From positions 1 through 64,000 of the forward strand of contig NZ_PHRF01000066.1 of NCBI RefSeq assembly GCF_004151105.1: a DNA stretch of 64,000 nt. Reading direction: 5' to 3'. The position numbers and the translations under genes were made by a program. Positions 41,892 to 48,569 of this stretch are shown here, piece after piece (position 1 is the stretch's first letter; every line of letters starts with the position of its first letter). This DNA is from Streptomyces sp. L-9-10. Its GTDB lineage: Bacteria > Actinomycetota > Actinomycetes > Streptomycetales > Streptomycetaceae. The notes beneath the pieces are model-generated. The model had not been told where the DNA came from. It saw only the letters and a list, made by a program, of their open reading frames with translations, and did not search any database.

Positions 41892-42547
41892 ACCGCATAC
41901 TGATCGCCGAGGACGAGGAGCGCATCGCCTCCTTCGTCGAGAAGGGGCTGCGCGCCAACGGCTTCACCACCACCGTGGCCGCCGACGGCGACTCGGCCCT
42001 GGAGTACGCCGTCACCGGCGGCTTCGATCTGGTCCTGCTCGACATCGGCCTGCCGGGGCGCGACGGCTTCACCGTGCTGCGCGAACTGCGCGAGGCGCGG
42101 GTGACGCTGCCGGTCATCGTGCTGACCGCGCGGGATTCCGTACGGGACACCGTGGCCGGCCTTGAGGGCGGCGCCGACGACTGGATGACGAAGCCGTTCC
42201 GCTTCGAGGAGCTGCTCGCGCGGATACGGCTGCGGCTGCGCACGGCGGCCCGCGCGCCCGAGGTGACGATGTTGCGCAGCGGCGATCTCAGCCTGGATCT
42301 GCGTACCCGAAGGGCGCGTTCGGGCGAGCTGACCGTCGATCTGACGGCCCGTGAGTTCGTGCTGCTCGAACTGTTCCTGCGCCATCCGGGCCAGGTGCTC
42401 TCGCGTGAGCAGATCCTCTCCCATGTCTGGGGATACGACTTCGACCCCGGCTCCAACATCGTGGACGTGTACGTACGGGCGCTGCGCAAGAAGCTGGGCG
42501 CCCAGCGGCTGGAGACCGTACGGGGCATGGGCTACCGGATGCCGTGA
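41888..42547 (+). CDS. OmpR/PhoB-family response regulator
   Basis: The protein has 219 residues. The receiver has AEDEERI and D52 in LLDIGLPG, with the MTKPF lysine near 101. The C-terminal winged helix is complete (LTAREFVLLELFLRHPGQVLS, SNIVDVYVRALRKKLG, VRGMGYRM). It is partnered with the kinase directly upstream. The direct repeats at 40134 and 42592-42620 are its likely targets. Confidence 0.94.
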   Translation: MNRILIAEDEERIASFVEKGLRANGFTTTVAADGDSALEYAVTGGFDLVLLDIGLPGRDGFTVLRELREARVTLPVIVLTARDSVRDTVAGLEGGADDWMTKPFRFEELLARIRLRLRTAARAPEVTMLRSGDLSLDLRTRRARSGELTVDLTAREFVLLELFLRHPGQVLSREQILSHVWGYDFDPGSNIVDVYVRALRKKLGAQRLETVRGMGYRMP

Positions 42548-42591
42548 CGGCGGGCGGTCCCGGACGAGTGGGCCCGCCAGATGAACTCCCT

Positions 42592-42620
42592 TTCACAAAG
42601 CGCTCATTCGGGGCTCACCG
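42592..42620 (+). promoter_or_regulatory. Candidate response-regulator site in front of the transporter
   Basis: TTCACAA (42592), CTCATTC (42603) and CTCACCG (42614) repeat with an exact 11-base period. The last two, with spacer, match the repeat at 40134 at 13 of 18 positions. The site lies 21 bases before the transporter start. Confidence 0.55.
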
Positions 42621-42641
42621 CGCGGCCGGAGACTGATCGTC

Positions 42642-44075
42642 GTGACACTCTCGTTCCGGCAGGCCGGCTGGCTCTGCGCCGTACTCAGTCTCTGCGCGCT
42701 GCTCGCCGTGCCCGGCTCCCTTCCGGGCCTGAGCGGTGACGCGCGGCTCACCCTGGGCGTCTTCGCCCTCGCCACCTGCGCCTGGATCGCCACCCCGGTG
42801 GACGACACGTATATCGCCCTGGGCGCCGGGCTCGCGCTGACCGCGACCGGTGTGATCAGCAGCGAGACACTGTTCGCCACGCTCGGCGACGAGACGGTGT
42901 GGCTGCTGATCTGCGCGTTCGTCCTGGCGGCCGCGGTCACGGGGACCGGGCTCGCGGGACGGGCCGCGGCCTTCCTGGTCGGCGGCGCCCGTACCGTACG
43001 GCAGTTGACGCATCTGACCACGGCCGCGCTGGTCGTCACCGCCTTCGCCGTACCGGCCACCTCCGGGCGCGCGGCCCTCGCCCTGCCGGTCTTCCTGGCG
43101 CTCGCCAAGGCGCTCGCCGACCGCACCCGGCTCGTCGTCATGCTCGCGCTGCTCTTCCCGACCGTCATCCTGCTCTCCGCCATCGCCACGCTGATCGGCG
43201 CGGGCGCGCATCTGATCACCGTCAGCGTGCTGTGGGAGCAGACCGGACAGCGGCTGGGGTTTGTCGAATGGCTGCTGCTCGGGCTGCCGCTCGCCGTCGT
43301 CTCCTCGCATCTCGCCGCCGAGGCGGTGCTCCTGACGACCACCACACGCGCCGACCGGCGCGGACCCGTCCGCATCACCGCCGCGGAGATCCAGGAGCAC
43401 TCGGGCACCCCGGTCGACGGCCCGCTGACCTCGTCGGAGGCGCGGTGCGCGCTGCTGCTCGGGACCGTGGTCGTGCTGTGGTGCAGCGAGCCACTGCACG
43501 GGGTGTCCCCCGCGGTGGTCGCGCTGATCGGCGCGGTCGTCGCCGCGTCCCCCGCGCTCGGGACCGTCGGCCTCAAGGACGGTCTGCGGACCGTGCCCTG
43601 GCCGCTGCTGCTCTTCATGGCGGCGACCATGGCGATGGGGGTCGCCCTCGCCGAGTCGGGAGCCGCCGCGTGGCTGGTCGGCTGGGTGCCCGGCGGCTCC
43701 GCCGTCCCCCCGTGGGCGTTCCTCACCGGGGTGGTGCTGATCAGTACGGCCGCCCATCTGGCCCTTCAGTCCCGCTCGGCCAGATCCTCCGTACTGGTGC
43801 CGCTGGTGGTCGTCGCGGCCATCGGCGCCGGTGTCAACCCGATGGCCGCCGCGCTCGCCTCGACGGCCGCGGCCGGGTTCTGCCACACCCTGCCCGCCTC
43901 CGCGAAACCCGTCGCGCTCTTCGCCGACCTGCCCGGCACCCCCACCTACACCCCGCGTGATCTGCTCCGGCTCTCCGCCGTGCTCGCACCGCTCACAGCA
44001 GCCCTCGTCCTGCTCTTCGCCCTCGCCGTCTGGCCACTGCTCGGCGTGCCCGTTCGTCTGGAGACCCAGCCATGA
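42642..44075 (+). CDS. SLC13/DASS-type (arsenite/anion permease superfamily) transporter
   Basis: The protein has 477 residues with about twelve hydrophobic helices. Helix pairs with short conserved turns (LFATLGDETVWLLICAFVLA, VPATSGRAALALPVF, ATLIGAGAHLI) fit the ion-transporter superfamily that imports dicarboxylates and other anions. GTG 42642 has no clear ribosome site. It overlaps the glycerate kinase gene by four bases, which suggests uptake of a small organic acid such as glycerate or a related compound. That substrate is inference. Confidence 0.83.
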   Translation: MTLSFRQAGWLCAVLSLCALLAVPGSLPGLSGDARLTLGVFALATCAWIATPVDDTYIALGAGLALTATGVISSETLFATLGDETVWLLICAFVLAAAVTGTGLAGRAAAFLVGGARTVRQLTHLTTAALVVTAFAVPATSGRAALALPVFLALAKALADRTRLVVMLALLFPTVILLSAIATLIGAGAHLITVSVLWEQTGQRLGFVEWLLLGLPLAVVSSHLAAEAVLLTTTTRADRRGPVRITAAEIQEHSGTPVDGPLTSSEARCALLLGTVVVLWCSEPLHGVSPAVVALIGAVVAASPALGTVGLKDGLRTVPWPLLLFMAATMAMGVALAESGAAAWLVGWVPGGSAVPPWAFLTGVVLISTAAHLALQSRSARSSVLVPLVVVAAIGAGVNPMAAALASTAAAGFCHTLPASAKPVALFADLPGTPTYTPRDLLRLSAVLAPLTAALVLLFALAVWPLLGVPVRLETQP

Positions 44076-45247
44076 GCTACCGCATCGCCATCGCCCCCAG
44101 CGGCTTCAAGGAATCCCTGTCCGCCCGCCAGGTCGCCGAGTCCATCGCCGAGGGCCTGCTCAGGGTGGTGCCCGACGCGGAGGTCGATCTGATCCCGCTG
44201 GTGGACGGCGGCGAGGGCACCGCCGAGGCGCTGGCCGCCGCGACCGGCGGCCGACTGGTCCCGTACACCGCGACCGGCCCGGTCGGTGACCCCGTCGGCA
44301 GCCACTTCGCGCTCCTCGGGAACACCGCGCCCGGTACGGCGACCGCCGTCGTCGAAATGGCCGCCGTCGCGGGCCTCTCGCTCGTACCGGCCGACCGGCG
44401 CGACCCCGGCACCACCACGACCCACGGCGTCGGCCAGCTCATCGGCGCCGCGCTGGACCTGGGCGTCCGGCGCGTCCTCGTCGGCTGCGGTGACTCCGGA
44501 ACGTCCGACGGCGGCGCCGGGGCACTGCGCGCACTGGGCGCCCGGCTCCTGGACCGCCGCGGCCGGGAACTGCCCCCGGGCGGCGCGGCGCTGCGCGCAC
44601 TCGACCGGATCGACACGAGCGGACTCGACCCGCGGCTGTCCGGCACCGAACTGCTCGTCGCCTGCAATCCGTTCAACGTCCTGTGCGGCCCGCGCGGGGT
44701 GGCCCGGGTGTTCGGCCCGCAGAAGGGCGCCGGCCCTGCCCTGGTGGAGGAACTGTCCCTGGCGCTCGAACACTGGGCGGCCGTCCTCACCCGGGACCTG
44801 TCCCCCGGAACCGACCTGCGCACCGCCCCCGGCACGGGCGCCTCCGGCGGTCTGGGAGCCGGTCTGGCCGCCCTCGGCGCCCGGCTCCTGCCCCGCTTCG
44901 ACGTCCTGCTCGACCGGCTCGACCTCGACGCCCGGCTGGCCCGCGCCGATCTGGTGATCACCGCCGAGGGCGCGCTCGACCACCAGACCGTACGCGGCAA
45001 GATCCCGGCCGAAGTGGCCCGCCGCGCCCACGCGTCCGGAGTGCCGGTCCTGGTGCTGGCCGGCACCATCGGGCAGGGCGCGCACGAGGTGCGGGCCGTG
45101 GGGGTCGACGCGTACAGCTCGATCCTGCCCGCGCCGGTGGCACTGCCCGAAGCCCTCGACCGCGGCGGCGAGTTCCTCGCCGACGCGACCGAACGCGCCC
45201 TGCGGATGGTCCTGCTGGGCACCCGCCTCGCGCCCGTCGCGGCCTGA
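44072..45247 (+). CDS. Glycerate kinase (GckA/GarK family)
   Basis: The protein has 391 residues. It phosphorylates D-glycerate, feeding lower glycolysis. Family motifs are IAPSGFKESLSARQVAESIAEG, LVDGGEGTAEAL, LVGCGDSGTSDGGAGAL, ACNPFNVLCGPRGVARVFGPQKGA and VITAEGALDHQTVRGKIP. It is translationally coupled to the transporter by ATGA and lies one base from the convergent aminotransferase-V gene. Confidence 0.94.
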   Translation: MSYRIAIAPSGFKESLSARQVAESIAEGLLRVVPDAEVDLIPLVDGGEGTAEALAAATGGRLVPYTATGPVGDPVGSHFALLGNTAPGTATAVVEMAAVAGLSLVPADRRDPGTTTTHGVGQLIGAALDLGVRRVLVGCGDSGTSDGGAGALRALGARLLDRRGRELPPGGAALRALDRIDTSGLDPRLSGTELLVACNPFNVLCGPRGVARVFGPQKGAGPALVEELSLALEHWAAVLTRDLSPGTDLRTAPGTGASGGLGAGLAALGARLLPRFDVLLDRLDLDARLARADLVITAEGALDHQTVRGKIPAEVARRAHASGVPVLVLAGTIGQGAHEVRAVGVDAYSSILPAPVALPEALDRGGEFLADATERALRMVLLGTRLAPVAA

Positions 45248-45248
45248 A

Positions 45249-46631
45249 TCAGCCGCGGTCGGGGACGCAGCGGCCGTCCTCCGTACGGTAGTTCCACCGC
45301 GCGCCGTCGGTCACCAGCTCCCGCACGGCCCGGACGAACCGGTCCACATGCTCGTCCGGCGTCCCGGCGCCGAAGCTGACCCGGATCGCGTTGAGCGACC
45401 GCTCGCCCGGCTCGGCCTCCGGGGCGCCGCACTCCCCCGGGTCCTGCGGGTCGCTGCCCAGCAGCGTCCGTACCAGCGGGTGGGCGCAGAAGAGCCCGTC
45501 CCGTACGCCGATGCCGTACTCCGCGGAGAGCGCGGCGGCGAAGTGCGAGCTGTTCCACCCCTCGACCACGAACGAGAGCACCCCGACCCGCGGCGCGTCG
45601 TCGCCGAACAGCGAGAGCACCTTCACCTCGGGCACCCCGGCCAGCCCCTCCCGCACCCGGGCCACGAGCCGCTGCTCGCGCGCCACCAGCGCGTCGAACC
45701 CGGCGTCGGTGAGCGCCTTGCAGGCCGAGGCGATCGCGTACACCCCGATGACATTGGGCGAACCGGCCTCATGACGGGCCGCCGTGGTGTGCCAGTCGAC
45801 ATCCACCCCGCCGTCGGCCCGGCGCGCCACCTTGCGGCTGGCGCCGCCCCCGGCGAGATACGGCTCCGCGTCCTGGAGCCAGTCGGCCCGCCCCGCGAGC
45901 ACCCCGGAACCGAACGGCGCGTACAGCTTGTGCCCGGAGAAGGCCACCCAGTCGACCTCCAGCTCGGCGATGTCCACGGGGTGGTGCGGCGCGAGCTGAG
46001 CGGCGTCCAGCACGATACGGGCGCCCCCCGCGTGCGCGGCGGCGGCCAACTCCCGTACGGGCCACAGCTCGCCGGTCACATTGGACGCACCGGTCACACA
46101 GACCAGCGCCGGCCCCGCGGCCTCCCGCCCGGCGAGCGCCCGCTCCAGCGTGGCGACGGCCTCGCCCGGCGTCCTGGGAGCGTTCAGATACGTCACCCGC
46201 GCGTCCCGCCACGGCAGCAGGGACGCGTGATGCTCGGTCTCGAACACGAACACCTCGCACTCCGCGGGGAGCACGGCCGCCAGCAGATTGAGCGAGTCGG
46301 TGGTCGAGCGGGTGAAGACGACCTGGTCATCGGGGCGGCAGCCGAGGAACTCCGCGACCGTGCGGCGGCTGTTCTCGAACAGATCCGTGGAGAGCTGCGA
46401 GAGATAACCGGCGCCCCGGTGGACACTGCCGTAGTACGGGGCGTACGCGGCGACGTCGTCCCACACACGCTGAAGGGCGGGGGCGCTGGCGGCGTAGTCG
46501 AGCGCGGCGTAGGTGACCTCGCCACCGGTGACGAGCGGGACGCTCACCTCTCGCCCGAGCACCGGCAGCGGGGCGGCGCAGGCGGGGTCGTCGGAGAGGG
46601 TCGTGGTGACGGCGTTCGGGCGTGCGGACAT
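45249..46631 (-). CDS. Class V aminotransferase, cysteine-desulfurase-like, SAM-IV controlled
   Basis: The protein has 460 residues of the SufS/Csd-type PLP fold: LDYAASAPALQRVWDDV, FTRSTTDSLNLL, VFETEHHASLLPW, VTGASNVTGELWPV, VLDAAQLAPH and the Schiff-base lysine in VAFSGHKLYAPFG. The cysteine-containing loop differs from classic NifS/SufS (RDGLFCAHPLVR), so sulfur transfer from cysteine is plausible but not proven. ATG 46631 follows GGGAG. A SAM-IV riboswitch and a tiny upstream ORF lie in its leader, which ties it to methionine/SAM sulfur economy. Confidence 0.88.
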   Translation of the reverse strand: MSARPNAVTTTLSDDPACAAPLPVLGREVSVPLVTGGEVTYAALDYAASAPALQRVWDDVAAYAPYYGSVHRGAGYLSQLSTDLFENSRRTVAEFLGCRPDDQVVFTRSTTDSLNLLAAVLPAECEVFVFETEHHASLLPWRDARVTYLNAPRTPGEAVATLERALAGREAAGPALVCVTGASNVTGELWPVRELAAAAHAGGARIVLDAAQLAPHHPVDIAELEVDWVAFSGHKLYAPFGSGVLAGRADWLQDAEPYLAGGGASRKVARRADGGVDVDWHTTAARHEAGSPNVIGVYAIASACKALTDAGFDALVAREQRLVARVREGLAGVPEVKVLSLFGDDAPRVGVLSFVVEGWNSSHFAAALSAEYGIGVRDGLFCAHPLVRTLLGSDPQDPGECGAPEAEPGERSLNAIRVSFGAGTPDEHVDRFVRAVRELVTDGARWNYRTEDGRCVPDRG

Positions 46632-46784
46632 GGCGATATCTCCCGGCGGGACAAGTCGGAACGGCTTCAAGTCCCCACGAGGCGCGGCTGTGCCGCGGTG
46701 CGCGGCTCCGCCGCGGTGGTCGCGGGGGTGTGCCTCAACGCACGGGTCGCCGTGCGGAGGTGTTGAAGAGGGGGCGCGATCGCC

Positions 46785-46805
46785 CTAACGCATTCGCTTG
46801 CTCAC
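46785..46805 (-). CDS. Six-codon upstream ORF (MSKRMR)
   Basis: GTG AGC AAG CGA ATG CGT TAG encodes MSKRMR. AAGGGAG lies seven bases upstream, which is optimal for initiation. It sits between the SAM-IV riboswitch and the aminotransferase-V gene. Downstream of it CGCACGG and CCGTGCG (46739-46756) form a hairpin. It could act as a leader peptide that couples translation to the downstream structure. No protein function is claimed. Confidence 0.55.
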   Translation of the reverse strand: MSKRMR

Positions 46806-46847
46806 GAGACTGCTCCCTTGAGGACCAGGACCCCAAAGGTGGCAGGG

Positions 46848-46964
46848 GTCCGCGCTTGCCGCAGACCTCGCTGCCTACGGCCTGGTCTTCACCCGGGGCA
46901 CCCCGCCACGGACGGAGGGTTGCCGGACAGCGAGCCGGGGCCTTAATCGCTGTCGCTCATGACC
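46848..46964 (-). promoter_or_regulatory. SAM-IV riboswitch
   Basis: Read on the minus strand the element opens with GGTCATGAG, then GGCCCCGGCTCGCTGTCCGG, CAACCCTCC, GGCGGGGTGCCCCGGGTGA, AGACCAGG and GGCAAGCGCGGACC. This follows the known actinobacterial SAM-IV consensus in order and length, including P1 pairing (GGTC with GACC) and the 3-prime pseudoknot GCAAGCGCGG. Just downstream GGACCCC and GGGGTCC (46828-46851) pair and overlap the aptamer end, giving a likely expression platform. Confidence 0.95.
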
Positions 46965-46984
46965 TTGCCGGAGAGTATGCCATA

Positions 46985-47310
46985 TGGGTGGCGGGGGGGT
47001 GGGTTGCGGTCGCCGGGTTGCGGTCTCGTTGTCGTGGGCCGGGGTCCGGGGCCTCCGGAGGCACATGTCCGGACTGCATGCTGTGCTTTCCCGGGGGACA
47101 CCCCCGGGAAAGCACAGCATGCAGTCCCGGACACGAGCCTCGGAGCGCCACCCGGCAACAACCCGCGCCCGACCACCGGCCCGAGCCAAAACGCACCCCG
47201 GACCGCGCCCCCGCCGGAGGCGCACCGCGCAACCCGGCCACAACCCGCACACAACCACCGGCCCCAGCCAAAACGCACCCGCACCCAGCAACCCGCCGGA
47301 CGGCGAACCG
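46985..47310. repeat. Palindromic intergenic repeat, copy 4 (after trpD)
   Basis: This is the most complete copy. From the trpD stop, read on the minus strand: CGGTTCGCCGTCCGGCGG, then GTGCGTTTTGGCTGGGGCC, GCGGTGCGCCTCCGGCGG, a second GTGCGTTTTGGCTCGGGCC block, GGCGCTCCGAGGCTCGTG and GGGACTGCATGCTGTGCTTT. A large palindrome (47066-47133) is next, and then the plus-strand arm (TTGCGGTCTCGTTGTCGTGG, TCCGGGGCCTCCGGAGG) continues to about 46985. No gene is visible here. Confidence 0.8.
47066..47133. terminator. Long perfect palindrome at the centre of repeat copy 4
   Basis: The arms 47071-47097 and 47101-47127 are perfect 27-base inverted repeats around ACA. After one bulged C the pairing continues for five more base pairs. 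In RNA it would be an exceptionally stable hairpin that could end trpD transcription. Confidence 0.8.
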
Positions 47311-48375
47311 CTACGACTGCGACGACGCGATCCAGCGGGCGAGAGCCCGCCCCGCCTCGCCCGAGTCGATCGACTCCGCCGCCCTCTCCATCCCCGCCGA
47401 CAGCTGCGCCTCCAGCGACTCCCCCGTCGGATCCAGCGCCACCAGCGCCGCCGCCGAGTTCAGTAGCACCGCGTCCCGCACCGGCCCCGTCTCGCCCGCC
47501 AGCAGCCGCCGCGCGACATCCGCGTTGTACGACGCGTCCGCGCCCCGCAGCGCCTCCACGGGCACCACTTCCAGGCCCACGTCCCGCGGGTCGAACGTCT
47601 CCTCGGACACCTTGCCGTCCCGGACGATCCATACCCGCGACGTCGCGGTGGTGGTCAGCTCATCGAGGCCGTCGTCGCCGCGGAAGACCAGCGCGGAGGA
47701 GCCGCGCTCGGCCAGTACGCCCGCGACGATCGGTGCCATCCGGGCGTCGGCGACGCCCGTCGCCTGTGCGCGTACCTTCGCCGGGTTGGTGAGCGGGCCC
47801 AGGAAGTTGAAGGTGGTGCGGATGCCCAACTCGCCTCGCGCGGCGGCCACATGACGCAGCGCGGGGTGGAACTTCACGGCGAAGCAGAAGGTGATGCCCG
47901 CTTCCTCGGCGACCTCGGCGACCCGCTGGGGGGTCAGTTCCAGGTTGACGCCGAGCTTCTCCAGTACGTCGGAGGCTCCGCTCGCCGAGGACGCGGCGCG
48001 GTTGCCGTGCTTGACGACCTTCGCGCCGGTGCCGGCGACCACGATCGACGACATGGTCGAGATATTGACGGTCTTGGCGCCGTCGCCGCCGGTGCCGACG
48101 ATGTCGACGGTCCTGCCGGGCACCTCGATCAGATTGGCGTGCGCGTACATCGCGCGGACGAGGCCGCTGATCTCCGCGACCGTCTCGCCCTTGGCCCGCA
48201 GCGCGACGACGAAGCCGGCGATCTGGGCGTCGGTGGCCTCGCCGCGCATGATCCGGTCCATCGCCCAGGCGGTGGCGTCCGCGCTCTGGTCGGCGCCGCT
48301 CAGCAGCGCGTCCAGTACGCGGGGCCAGGTGCGGGCCGCCGTGGTGTCGCCTCCGACGGGGGTCACAGCGCTCAT
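47311..48375 (-). CDS. trpD: Anthranilate phosphoribosyltransferase
   Basis: The protein has 354 residues. It joins anthranilate to PRPP in tryptophan synthesis. The PRPP loop DIVGTGGDGAKTVNIST, the KHGNRAASSASGASDVLEKLG motif, CFAVKFHPALRHVAAARGELGIRT and FNFLGPLTNPA are all present. It stands alone beside the cytochrome bc genes, as is usual in Streptomyces, and not with trpE. The 3-prime end is G-rich on the coding strand (32 G, 14 C over 47341-47400), and the stop is followed by a repeat. Confidence 0.96.
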   Translation of the reverse strand: MSAVTPVGGDTTAARTWPRVLDALLSGADQSADATAWAMDRIMRGEATDAQIAGFVVALRAKGETVAEISGLVRAMYAHANLIEVPGRTVDIVGTGGDGAKTVNISTMSSIVVAGTGAKVVKHGNRAASSASGASDVLEKLGVNLELTPQRVAEVAEEAGITFCFAVKFHPALRHVAAARGELGIRTTFNFLGPLTNPAKVRAQATGVADARMAPIVAGVLAERGSSALVFRGDDGLDELTTTATSRVWIVRDGKVSEETFDPRDVGLEVVPVEALRGADASYNADVARRLLAGETGPVRDAVLLNSAAALVALDPTGESLEAQLSAGMERAAESIDSGEAGRALARWIASSQS

Positions 48376-48490
48376 GCTCGCTCCTGGGTGTCCGGTTCCA
48401 CTGCGTGGGCCTTGTGTGCGGCCTGTGGTCAGCCTATCGGCGTGTACCGGCGCGCAGGGCGGATGCCCGTACTCCGGAACAGGACGTACG

Positions 48491-48540
48491 CCGAGGGCCC
48501 CGGCCGGTTCCCTCGCGGGAGACCGGGCCGGGGCCCTCGG
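48491..48540 (-). terminator. Terminator of the qcr operon
   Basis: CCGAGGGCCCCGGCC (48491-48505) pairs perfectly with GGCCGGGGCCCTCGG (48526-48540), and a few more pairs follow after a bulge. It is 30 bases downstream of the qcrB stop and upstream of trpD. Confidence 0.8.
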
Positions 48541-48569
48541 TGGTGGCGACCTGGTGAGGCCGGGTGGGA

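Noticed and set aside
39497..42424. 975-codon minus-strand frame across the two-component operon
   Set aside because: It spans several real genes and the 15-bp minisatellite (giving a DAAET repeat) and has Ser/Arg-rich shadow composition. The kinase and regulator on the plus strand are unambiguous.
46959..47792. ORFs crossing repeat copy 4
   Set aside because: They run through the palindrome and into trpD on the wrong strand, with no start signal. They are products of the repeat sequence.
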